Below, piece by piece: positions 57,411-64,000 of a stretch of 64,000 nt of DNA. A program made the position numbers and the translations under genes. The notes under the pieces are model-generated. The model had not been told where the DNA came from. It was given only the letters and a program-made list of their open reading frames with translations, and did not search any database. Position 1 is the stretch's first letter; every line of letters starts with the position of its first letter. The stretch covers positions 2,170,001 to 2,234,000 of the forward strand of contig NZ_CP108476.1 of NCBI RefSeq assembly GCF_036226465.1, in the 5' to 3' direction. Source of the DNA: Kitasatospora sp. NBC_01250. Lineage in GTDB: Bacteria > Actinomycetota > Actinomycetes > Streptomycetales > Streptomycetaceae.

Positions 57411-58478
57411 CTACTCGTACTCGGTGCCGCCCTTGCGGGTCAGGTACGCCCCGCTGACCACCTTGGCGATCGCCCGGCCGCCGAGCAGCGGGCTGTGCCG
57501 CTCCTGCTGCGGCCGCACCACCACACCCTCGCGCAGGTGCAGCGCCCGGCCCGAGACGGTCTCGCGGCCCTCCGCGTGGGCCAGCACCACGGCCGGGTCG
57601 AACGGTCCGCGCCACACCTCCGGCACCAGCGGCAGCTCGCCGGTCAGCAGCTCGGCGGCCGGCAGCCAGCGCAGCTGACCGTCGATCAGGGCCGAGACGT
57701 CGAAGACCGCGTAGCCGGGCAGCTCAGTGCGCCCGGAGGCGCCGTAGGTCAGGTCCTGCACCCCGGCGCCGAAGACCTCGCCGAAGACGCCGACGCTCTC
57801 GGCGCCCAGCCGCTCGGCCAGCCGCGCGGCGACCTCCGGCACCCCGTGTGCCCGCACCGCGCGCCAGTACAGGTTGCGCCCGTCCTCCCGCAGCGCCAGG
57901 TGCTGGGCGCCGATGCCCTTGGAGGAGACCTGCACCCGGCCGGTGGCGGCGTGGTAGGTGAGCAGGCAGCAACTGCCGTGCAGCTTCTCGGTCAGCACCA
58001 CCGGCTCGCCCGCCTCGAAGACGTCCGGGAAGCGCTGCAGGTTCTCGATGTCGACCCAGGGCAGCAGGTCGGGAGCCGCCTCGACCTCGCCGTTCATCGC
58101 GGTCGGGATCGGGGGCTGCCACTTGGTGATGCCCAACTGCCCGGCGAAGTCGCGCCCCTCGGCGGCGGCCGCGGCCAGGTCGGTGGCGGCCAGCGCGCGC
58201 GGGCGGCAGACGATGCCCTGGGAGAGCTCTCCGCGCAGCCGCACCGCGCGCACCCGGTCCGCCGCCGAGCCGGCCAGCTTGCCGGTCAGTCCCAGCTCCT
58301 CGATCAACGCGGCGGGCAGCACCGCCTGCTCGGGTATGTAGAGGGCGAACTCGCCGGTGCGGTAGGCGCCCTTGGCGACGACCGCGCGGTAGAGGCCGAC
58401 CTGGGCCAGCTCCAGCGCGTCGGCGTTCGGGTGTTCGTGGATGGTCAGCCGCTCGACGGTGACCCGCAGTGTGGACAT
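57411..58478 (-). CDS. ATP-dependent RNA ligase, Rnl5 (DraRnl-like) family
   Basis: A 355-residue protein with nucleotidyltransferase motifs in order: motif I TEKLHGSC (lysine 165 as the AMP acceptor), motif III VGVFGEVFGAG (Glu234), motif IV REGVVVRP (Glu317), and motif V RAIAKVVSGAYL (Lys339). An N-terminal domain of about 150 residues precedes the ligase core, as in Deinococcus radiodurans RNA ligase DraRnl, and the length is close to that enzyme. It seals RNA ends through an AMP intermediate. ATG at 58478 lacks a ribosome-binding site. No end-healing kinase/phosphatase gene is adjacent. Cellular role in actinobacteria is largely unknown. Confidence 0.87.
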   Translation of the reverse strand: MSTLRVTVERLTIHEHPNADALELAQVGLYRAVVAKGAYRTGEFALYIPEQAVLPAALIEELGLTGKLAGSAADRVRAVRLRGELSQGIVCRPRALAATDLAAAAAEGRDFAGQLGITKWQPPIPTAMNGEVEAAPDLLPWVDIENLQRFPDVFEAGEPVVLTEKLHGSCCLLTYHAATGRVQVSSKGIGAQHLALREDGRNLYWRAVRAHGVPEVAARLAERLGAESVGVFGEVFGAGVQDLTYGASGRTELPGYAVFDVSALIDGQLRWLPAAELLTGELPLVPEVWRGPFDPAVVLAHAEGRETVSGRALHLREGVVVRPQQERHSPLLGGRAIAKVVSGAYLTRKGGTEYE

Positions 58479-58826
58479 TGGGCAACTGTGCTGGTCGCCG
58501 GGGTTCCGCTGCCACCGGTTTTCGGGTTCGCACAGCCGGACGGGGGAACCCGGGGCCAGCACGCTGTGCAAAGGCACAAGGGATTTCAGGCTTGCACCTG
58601 CGGCACTATGATCGCCACAACGACCGCAGATACGAGCACCGCAGACCCACCGCCAGCCCGGCTGGGCCCCCGGCAACCCCCGGGCAGGCCTCCGGCGGAA
58701 CGCGGCGGAGCCTGCCGCACGTGGCCACCGGTCCAGGGTCGCCCCCTTCCGTCGCGCAGTGCGGTGGACCGGCCCGCACCTGACCGCACCGCCGGGCCCG
58801 CGTGGACCGGCAGGAGGGGATTCCCG
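58479..58826. other. Divergent region between the RNA ligase and modA genes
   Basis: About 350 bases without a supportable gene. The frame running into modA is open but lacks coding bias. TATGAT at 58607-58612 could be a -10 element for modA, but no -35 is at the right distance. No ModE-box-like palindrome was recognised. Confidence 0.4.
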
Positions 58827-59672
58827 ATGCAGTTCTCAAGCCGGACCCGCACCGCCGCCGTCGCCCTGGCCGCGCTCGCGCTGGCCGGGGGCCTGACCGC
58901 CTGCGGCAGCAGCGCGAAGTCGAGCGCGAGCGGCGGCTCGACGGGCTCCTCCGTTCCCGCCGTGAGCGGCACCGTCACCGTCTTCGCCGCGGCCTCGCTG
59001 CAGGACACCTTCACCGACCTCGGCAAGAAGTTCGAGGCCGCCCACCCCGGCACCACGGTGAAGTTCAACTTCGGCGGCAGCTCCGCGCTGGCCCAGAGCA
59101 TCGTCTCCGGCGCCCCGGCCGACGTCTTCGCCGCCGCCTCGCCGGCCACCATGAAGACCGTCACCGACGCCAAGGACAACGCGGGCGACCCCAAGGTCTT
59201 CGTCCGCAACACCCTGGAGATCGCGGTCCCCCAGGGCAACCCGAAGCACATCGCCTCGCTCAAGGACCTCGCGGCCCCCGGCGTCAAGGTGGCGCTCTGC
59301 GCGCAGCAGGTACCGTGCGGCGCGGCGGCGATCACCGCGCTCAAGGCCGGCAGCGTCGACCTGAAGCCGGTCTCGCTGGAGCAGGACGTGAAGAGCGCGC
59401 TGACCAAGGTCGAGCTGGGCGAGGTGGACGCCTCGATCGTCTACCAGACCGACGTGAAGGCCGCCGGCGGCAAGGTGGCCGGGGTCAACTTCCCCGAGGC
59501 CGCCCAGGCGATCAACGACTACCCGATGGCCGACCTGGCCAAGGCGCCCAACGCGGCCGGGGCCAAGGCCTTCGTCCAGTACGTGGAGTCGCCCGAGGGC
59601 ATCGCGGTGCTGACCGCCGCCGGCTTCCAGACCCCGGCCGGCGCCTCCTCCCCGGCGCCGTCCGCCTCGTGA
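58827..59672 (+). CDS. modA: Molybdate ABC transporter substrate-binding lipoprotein ModA
   Basis: A 281-residue lipoprotein. The signal peptide ends ALAGGLTACGSS with a lipidated Cys. The mature protein shows VTVFAAASLQDTFTDLGKKF, FNFGGSSALAQSIVSGAPAD, VFAAASPATMKTV, and GEVDASIVYQTDVKAAGGKV, the ModA oxyanion-binding layout. It captures molybdate or tungstate outside the membrane. AGGAGGGG precedes the ATG. It heads a modABC operon. Confidence 0.95.
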   Translation: MQFSSRTRTAAVALAALALAGGLTACGSSAKSSASGGSTGSSVPAVSGTVTVFAAASLQDTFTDLGKKFEAAHPGTTVKFNFGGSSALAQSIVSGAPADVFAAASPATMKTVTDAKDNAGDPKVFVRNTLEIAVPQGNPKHIASLKDLAAPGVKVALCAQQVPCGAAAITALKAGSVDLKPVSLEQDVKSALTKVELGEVDASIVYQTDVKAAGGKVAGVNFPEAAQAINDYPMADLAKAPNAAGAKAFVQYVESPEGIAVLTAAGFQTPAGASSPAPSAS

Positions 59673-59682
59673 CGGCCCACCG

Positions 59683-60486
59683 GTGACGGGCGTGCGCCGC
59701 CGCGGTTCGGCCCGCATCCCGTTCGCCCTGCTGCTGCCGGCCCTGCTCGGGCTGCTCTTCCTGGTGCTGCCGCTGCTCGGGCTGGTGATCCGCGCGCCCT
59801 GGCGGGCGCTGCCCGGGCAGCTGGCCAGCGCCGAGGTCTGGCAGGCGCTGCGGCTCTCGCTGATCTGCGCCACCGCCGCCACGGCGGTGTCGCTGGTCCT
59901 CGGGGTGCCGCTGGCCTGGCTGCTGGCGCGCACCGAGTTCCCCGGGCGGCGGCTGATCCGGGCGCTGGTGACGCTGCCGCTGGTGCTGCCGCCGGTGGTC
60001 GGCGGCGTGGCGCTGCTGCTGGTGCTGGGGCGCAACGGGATCGTCGGGCGCTGGCTGGACTCCGCCTTCGGCATCACGCTGCCCTTCACCACGCCCGGTG
60101 TGGTGGTCGCCGAGGCCTTCGTGGCGATGCCGTTCCTGGTGATCAGCGTGGAGGGTGCGCTGCGCGCCGCCGACCCGCGCTACGAGGAGGCCGCCGCCAC
60201 CCTGGGCGCCTCCCGGCTGACCGCGTTCCGCCGGGTCACGCTGCCGCTGATCGCGCCCGGGGTGGGCGCGGGCGCGGTACTGGCCTGGGCGCGGGCGCTG
60301 GGCGAGTTCGGCGCCACCATCACCTTCGCCGGGAACTTCCCCGGCACCACCCAGACCATGCCGCTGGCGGTCTACCTGGCGATGGAGAACGATCCCGAAG
60401 CGGCGATCGCGCTCAGTCTGGTGCTGCTCGCGGTCTCGATCGCGGTCCTGGCGGGGCTGCGCGGACGCTGGATGAGCACACCATGA
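59683..60486 (+). CDS. modB: Molybdate ABC transporter permease ModB
   Basis: A 267-residue membrane protein with about six helices and the EAA loop YEEAAATLGASRLTAFRRVT. The PLVLPPVVGGVALLLVLGRN and RALGEFGATITFAGNFPGTT stretches are hallmarks of ModB/CysT-type permeases. The GTG at 59683 is chosen; another in-frame GTG lies nine bases later. It overlaps modC by four bases. Confidence 0.94.
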   Translation: MTGVRRRGSARIPFALLLPALLGLLFLVLPLLGLVIRAPWRALPGQLASAEVWQALRLSLICATAATAVSLVLGVPLAWLLARTEFPGRRLIRALVTLPLVLPPVVGGVALLLVLGRNGIVGRWLDSAFGITLPFTTPGVVVAEAFVAMPFLVISVEGALRAADPRYEEAAATLGASRLTAFRRVTLPLIAPGVGAGAVLAWARALGEFGATITFAGNFPGTTQTMPLAVYLAMENDPEAAIALSLVLLAVSIAVLAGLRGRWMSTP

Positions 60487-61562
60487 CCGGACCGCAACCC
60501 GGCAGCGGGCCAGGACTCGACGCCCACCTGCGGGTCGAGCGCCCCGGCTTCACCCTCGACCTCGCGCTGCGGGCCGCCCCCGGCGAGGTGATCGCGCTGC
60601 TCGGCCCGAACGGCGCCGGCAAGTCGACCGCACTGCGCGCGCTGGCCGGTCTGCTGCCGCTGGGCGACGGGCACCTGCGCCTGGACGGCGAGCTGCTGGA
60701 GGACCCGGCGGCCGGGCGGCACACGCCCGCCGAGCGCCGCCCGGTCGGCGTGGTCTTCCAGGACTACCTGCTCTTCCCGCACCTGAGCGCGCTCGACAAC
60801 GTCGGCTTCGGCCCGCGCTGCCAGGGCCGCTCGAAGCGGGAGTCGCGGGCCCTGGCCCGCGAGTGGCTGGAGCGGATGGGCCTGGCGGAGCACGCCGAGG
60901 CCCGCCCGGGCCGGCTCTCCGGCGGGCAGGCGCAGCGGGTCGCGCTCGCCCGGGCGCTGGCGGTGCGGCCCCGGCTGCTGCTGCTCGACGAGCCGCTGGC
61001 CGCGCTGGACGCCCGCACCCGGCTCGACGTGCGGGCCCAACTGCGCCGGCACCTGGCCGAGTTCGAGGCGGTGGCGGTGCTGGTCACCCACGATCCGCTG
61101 GACGCGATGGTGCTGGCCGACCGGCTGGTGGTGATCGAGGACGGCGGCGAGGTGCAGTCCGGCAGCCCGGCCGAGGTGGCGCGCCGCCCGCGCACCGACT
61201 ACATCGCCCGGCTGGTGGGCCTGAACCTCTACCAGGGCACCGGCGAGGGCCACGCGGTGCGGCTGCCGGACGGCGTGGTGGTGGCGGCGGCCGAGGAGGT
61301 GTCCGGGCCGGCCTTCGTGGCCTTCGCCCCGGGCGCCGTGACCCTCTACCGGGAGCGGCCCACCAGCAGCGCCCGCAACGTCTGGGAGCTGACGGTGGCC
61401 GGGCTCGACCTGCACGGCGACCAGGTGCGCGCCGAGCTGACCGGGACGCTGCCACTGGCCGCCGACCTCACCCCGGCGGCCGCCGCCGAGCTGGACCTCG
61501 GCCAGGGCACGCGGGTCTGGGTCTCGGTGAAGGCGGCGCAGACCCACGCCTACCCGGCCTGA
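60483..61562 (+). CDS. modC: Molybdate ABC transporter ATP-binding protein ModC
   Basis: A 359-residue ATPase with Walker A LLGPNGAGKSTALRALAG, Q-loop VVFQDYLLFPHLSALDNVGF, signature LSGGQAQRVALARALAVRPR and Walker B LLLLDEPLAALDARTR. The C-terminal part from about residue 240 is a molybdate-binding TOBE-type domain (VAFAPGAVTLYRERPTSSAR). It powers ModAB and may sense cytoplasmic molybdate. The ATGA overlap couples it to modB. Confidence 0.95.
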   Translation: MTGPQPGSGPGLDAHLRVERPGFTLDLALRAAPGEVIALLGPNGAGKSTALRALAGLLPLGDGHLRLDGELLEDPAAGRHTPAERRPVGVVFQDYLLFPHLSALDNVGFGPRCQGRSKRESRALAREWLERMGLAEHAEARPGRLSGGQAQRVALARALAVRPRLLLLDEPLAALDARTRLDVRAQLRRHLAEFEAVAVLVTHDPLDAMVLADRLVVIEDGGEVQSGSPAEVARRPRTDYIARLVGLNLYQGTGEGHAVRLPDGVVVAAAEEVSGPAFVAFAPGAVTLYRERPTSSARNVWELTVAGLDLHGDQVRAELTGTLPLAADLTPAAAAELDLGQGTRVWVSVKAAQTHAYPA

Positions 61563-61579
61563 CCGGGCTCCGGAGGGCT

Positions 61580-61697
61580 CGGCAGCGGATCGACCTCGTC
61601 GCCGAGCACCCCACCCGAACCTGCACGACCCACGAACTGCTCGACTACACCGGAAGCCCCAGCCCGGATAACGGCGGCGAGATCCCGGCAGACATCT
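61580..61697 (+). pseudogene. Coding-like remnant after modC
   Basis: A frame reading RQRIDLVAEHPTRTCTTHEL then LLDYTGSPSPDNGGEIPADI has strongly G/C-biased third positions, but no start codon of its own. It runs on into the antisense of the TetR gene. It looks like the middle of a lost protein. Family not recognised. Confidence 0.3.
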
Positions 61698-62306
61698 TCA
61701 GCCTTCGCCACCCGGCTGCTTTGCGGCGTAGGAGCGGAGCAGGACGAGGGCCTGCCGCAGTGCGCGGGCGAGGTGCTGATGGGATCCGGTCGCCTTGTCG
61801 ATGACCGCGCCGCCCTGGAGTACGGCGAGCATCATGGAGGCGAGTTCGGTGACGGGGGTTCCTTCGCGCAGCAGGCCGCTCGCCTGCATGGCAGTGAGCT
61901 GCTCCCGTAGCTCGGCAGCCCACTGTTCGTACATCCGGCCGACCAGGTCCCGGGTGATCCGGTCGGTGTCCAGCGCCCGGCCCGCCAGGGCTGCGACCTC
62001 GCAGGCGTCGTCGCGCCCCTGCTGCTCGTGCAGCCGCAGGATCTGCTCGATCCACGACTCCCAGTCCTGCCAGGTGGCCAGCGGCACCGCAGGTGCCTCG
62101 GCCTGGGTCAGTCGGGCGAGGTGGCACTGGGCGGCCGCGCGGCGCAGTTCCTCCTTCCCGTCGGGGAAGTAGTGGAACACCTGCCCCTTGCTGGTGCGGG
62201 TCAGTCGCATGACCTCGTCGAGGTTGATGTCGTTCGCGGTGATCAGCAGGTCCGCTGCGGCCTCGACGATGCGGGCCTTGGTCGCTTCTCCCTTGGGTGT
62301 GGGCAT
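61698..62306 (-). CDS. TetR/AcrR family regulator
   Basis: A 202-residue repressor. The TetR DNA-binding domain is KARIVEAAADLLITANDINL, DEVMRLTRTSKGQVFHYFPD and GKEELRRAAA. The ligand-binding part (VPLATWQDWESWIEQILRLH and SMMLAVLQGGAVIDKATGSH) follows. It should bind the two TGGAC-N6-GTCCA sites between this gene and the membrane-protein gene. The ATG lies at the predicted transcription start, so its mRNA may be leaderless. The ligand is unknown. Confidence 0.92.
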   Translation of the reverse strand: MPTPKGEATKARIVEAAADLLITANDINLDEVMRLTRTSKGQVFHYFPDGKEELRRAAAQCHLARLTQAEAPAVPLATWQDWESWIEQILRLHEQQGRDDACEVAALAGRALDTDRITRDLVGRMYEQWAAELREQLTAMQASGLLREGTPVTELASMMLAVLQGGAVIDKATGSHQHLARALRQALVLLRSYAAKQPGGEG

Positions 62307-62312
62307 GAAGCA

Positions 62313-62376
62313 AGCCTAGCTTTCTGGACTTGATAGTCCAAATTTTGCGTGCCAGCCTCATGGACGTGAAAGTCCA
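62313..62376. promoter_or_regulatory. Two matched TetR-type operators and the TetR promoter
   Basis: TGGACTTGATAGTCCA (62325-62340) and TGGACGTGAAAGTCCA (62361-62376) share TGGAC-N6-GTCCA arms and are 36 bases apart. On the minus strand TTGGAC (62341-62336) and TAGGCT (62318-62313), 17 bases apart, form the TetR gene promoter, with the first operator inside it. The second operator begins on the second base of the ATG of the divergent DUF998 gene. Confidence 0.85.
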
Positions 62377-63085
62377 AAACCTCGTAGCCCGCATACGCGG
62401 CGCCGGAGCACTCCTCGTACTCGCCGCCGTGCAGTACGCGGCGCTGGAGTACGTCGCCGCCGCGGCCTGGCACAACCCTTCCTACAACTACGCCGTCGAC
62501 TTCATCAGCGACCTGGGCAACCCGGTCCCCGGAGACGTGTTCCAGGGCCGACTGGTCGACTCGCCGCTGCACCTGGTGATGGACACCGCGTTCATCGCCC
62601 AGGGAGCACTGTTCATCGCAGCCGGTGTGCTGCTGCTCGCCGCCGTGAACGCGGGACGGTTCAGACGGGCGCTGCTCGGGCTGGCGATCGCCCACGGCGT
62701 GGGCGTGATCCTCGTCGGCTTCTGCCACGAATCCTCCGCCGCCCTGCACAACGGCGTGATCGTGGTCCACAGCATCGGCGCGGCCGCCACCATCATCGCC
62801 GGCAACGTGCTCCCGATCCTGGTCGGCACAGGCGGCGCAGCCTTGGGCGCCCCCCGGTGGCTGCGCGCGGCCGGCACCGCGCTCGGGGTCCTCGGCCTGG
62901 CCGCATTCGTGCTCCTTCAGGCCGACCGGCCGCTCTACGACTCCTACGGAGGAGTGCCCGAACGCATCGCGGTGTACACGATTCTGGCATTCGAGCTGCT
63001 GCTCGGGGGGATCCTGCTGATCCGTCCGCCGCGTCAGCGCACCCTTCCTTCTGTGCCCAACTCCCCTGAAAGGCTCGCATCATGA
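62360..63085 (+). CDS. DUF998 family membrane protein
   Basis: A membrane protein of about 241 residues with six likely helices. YNYAVDFISDLGNPVPGDVF is the DUF998 hallmark. LHLVMDTAFIAQGALFIAAG and GVGVILVGFCHESSAALHNG also fit. The function is unknown. The ATG at 62360 is the first base before the second TetR operator, so the true start may be leaderless or slightly downstream. It overlaps the SDR gene by four bases. Confidence 0.82.
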   Translation: MDVKVQNLVARIRGAGALLVLAAVQYAALEYVAAAAWHNPSYNYAVDFISDLGNPVPGDVFQGRLVDSPLHLVMDTAFIAQGALFIAAGVLLLAAVNAGRFRRALLGLAIAHGVGVILVGFCHESSAALHNGVIVVHSIGAAATIIAGNVLPILVGTGGAALGAPRWLRAAGTALGVLGLAAFVLLQADRPLYDSYGGVPERIAVYTILAFELLLGGILLIRPPRQRTLPSVPNSPERLAS

Positions 63086-63858
63086 CGGCTGTTCCGCACT
63101 CCGTGGCGCGTCTGGCCGGCCGTCGCGCCCTGGTCACCGGCTCGACCTCCGGCATCGGCCGGTCGATCGCCACGGCCTTGGCCCGTGAGGGCGCCACCGT
63201 GGTGGTCTGCGGCCGTAACAAGGACGCCGGCGACAAGGTGGTGACCGAGATCCGCTCGGTCGGCGGCGCGGCGCACTTCGTGCGCGCCGACCTGGCCGAC
63301 GGAGCCCGGGCGGCCACGCGTCTGGCCCAGGCCGCGGCCGAGGCGGCGGGCGGACCGATCGACGTGCTGGTCAACAACGCGGCGCTGCTCATCCCCGCGC
63401 AGTCGCTCACCGAGGTCGACGAGCAACTGGCGGACCTGGCCCTGGCGGTGAACATCAAGGCGCCGGCCCTGCTGACCGCGGCCCTGGTCCCGGCCATGAT
63501 CGAGGCCGGCGGCGGTGCGGTCGTCAACGTCGGGTCGATCAACGGCGCGATCGGCATGTCCGTCGCGGCACTGTACGGAGCGACCAAAGCCGCGCTCCAC
63601 TCGCTGACCGCGTCGTGGGCAGCGGAACTGGCCTCCAAGGGCATCCGGGTCAACGCGGTGGCGCCCGGACCGACGATGACCGAGGAGAACGCCGCCTTCC
63701 ACGACGCGCTGCGCGGCTACACGGCCACCACCCCGCACGGCCGCCCGGGCACCTCCGACGAGGTCGCCGACGCGGTCGTGTTCCTGACCAGCAGCCGGGC
63801 CACGCACATCCACGGCGTGACCCTTCCGGTCGACGGGGGATACCTGGCCGCCCGATAG
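63082..63858 (+). CDS. SDR family oxidoreductase
   Basis: A 258-residue classical SDR with ALVTGSTSGIGRSIATALAR, VLVNNAALLIPAQSLTEVDE, VVNVGSINGAIGMSVAALYG and the catalytic Tyr/Lys in LYGATKAALHSLTASW, then GIRVNAVAPGPTMT and the end VTLPVDGGYLAAR. It resembles 3-ketoacyl-ACP reductase-type enzymes. Its ATGA overlap with the DUF998 gene puts it under the same TetR control. The 142 bases that follow to the window end hold no supportable gene. Confidence 0.92.
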   Translation: MTAVPHSVARLAGRRALVTGSTSGIGRSIATALAREGATVVVCGRNKDAGDKVVTEIRSVGGAAHFVRADLADGARAATRLAQAAAEAAGGPIDVLVNNAALLIPAQSLTEVDEQLADLALAVNIKAPALLTAALVPAMIEAGGGAVVNVGSINGAIGMSVAALYGATKAALHSLTASWAAELASKGIRVNAVAPGPTMTEENAAFHDALRGYTATTPHGRPGTSDEVADAVVFLTSSRATHIHGVTLPVDGGYLAAR

Positions 63859-64000
63859 GGCCACGGACGGGCCGGTCGGCGCGCCCTGCGCATGGCCGAT
63901 CGAGCCGTCGATCCCCCGGAGCGAGCCGGTGCCGTGGTGCATTCCGAGCCTCTGAGCAGGCTTCGACGATCCATGGCGCGGCGCCTGCGGTCGACGGCGG

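Noticed and set aside
58469..58826. Possible regulator gene upstream of modA
   Set aside because: Open frames here lack coding bias and any HTH or TOBE motif.
63859..64000. Possible gene start (ATG at 63973)
   Set aside because: Only 28 bases remain, too little to support a coding call.

Overview
The window is a high-GC actinobacterial chromosome segment, most likely from the family Streptomycetaceae (Streptomyces or Kitasatospora). This is an inference from very strong G/C preference at third codon positions, frequent GTG starts, 4-base ATGA/GTGA overlaps inside operons, a complete conservon (cvnA-D GTPase signalling operon), a DasR-type chitin operator and a textbook actinobacterial iron box. 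Nothing was compared with a database. No rRNA, convincing tRNA, CRISPR array, insertion sequence or prophage was seen.

Layout. 1-4024: end of an MFS transporter, an epimerase-like protein, a carboxylesterase and a two-unit Lrp/AsnC regulator. 4200-8130: four overlapping genes (class I glutamine-amidotransferase-like hydrolase, GNAT acyltransferase, PLP amino-acid decarboxylase, EamA exporter) that look like a small amine-making and exporting pathway. 8136-10331: a membrane protein, a gene remnant, and a divergent module of group III truncated haemoglobin versus a small helix-turn-helix protein plus a free-standing Clp N-domain protein, around two near-palindromic operators.

10360-19599 is a sulfur-scavenging region. 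It holds two LLM flavin monooxygenases, an aldo/keto reductase, an ABC importer of sulfonate type, a second substrate-binding-like protein with no signal peptide, a DszB-like desulfinase with Cys/His/Arg catalytic residues in place, and a divergent IclR regulator. A 24-residue Cys-Cys leader peptide precedes the first monooxygenase and suggests cysteine-responsive attenuation. 19702-27395: an orphan winged-helix regulator, conservon cvnABCD, and a divergent long-chain acyl-CoA ligase across a perfect 16-bp palindrome. 27444-30397: a DasR-site chitinase, a secreted SGNH hydrolase and a VOC protein. 30547-36776: NUDIX, SbcD-SbcC and small proteins. 37385-43147: two family 2 glycosyltransferases, a PlsC-type acyltransferase, an ABC exporter with a strong operator, and an SDR.

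43237-47534: a translationally coupled Baeyer-Villiger-type monooxygenase, alpha/beta hydrolase and SDR operon divergent from a MerR regulator, resembling the first genes of the mycobacterial mymA operon. 47711-51534: an inositol-phosphatase-family protein, then a diaminobutyrate aminotransferase/decarboxylase pair under an iron box, predicted to make 1,3-diaminopropane for a siderophore whose other genes are not here. 51611-58478: HAD hydrolase, MFS exporter with LLM oxidoreductase, NTF2-like protein, orphan response regulator, an unrecognised protein and an Rnl5-type RNA ligase. 58827-61562: modABC molybdate importer. 61698-63858: a TetR regulator divergent from a DUF998 membrane protein and an SDR, with two matching operators, one just inside the start of the membrane-protein gene. 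The last 142 bases hold no supportable gene.
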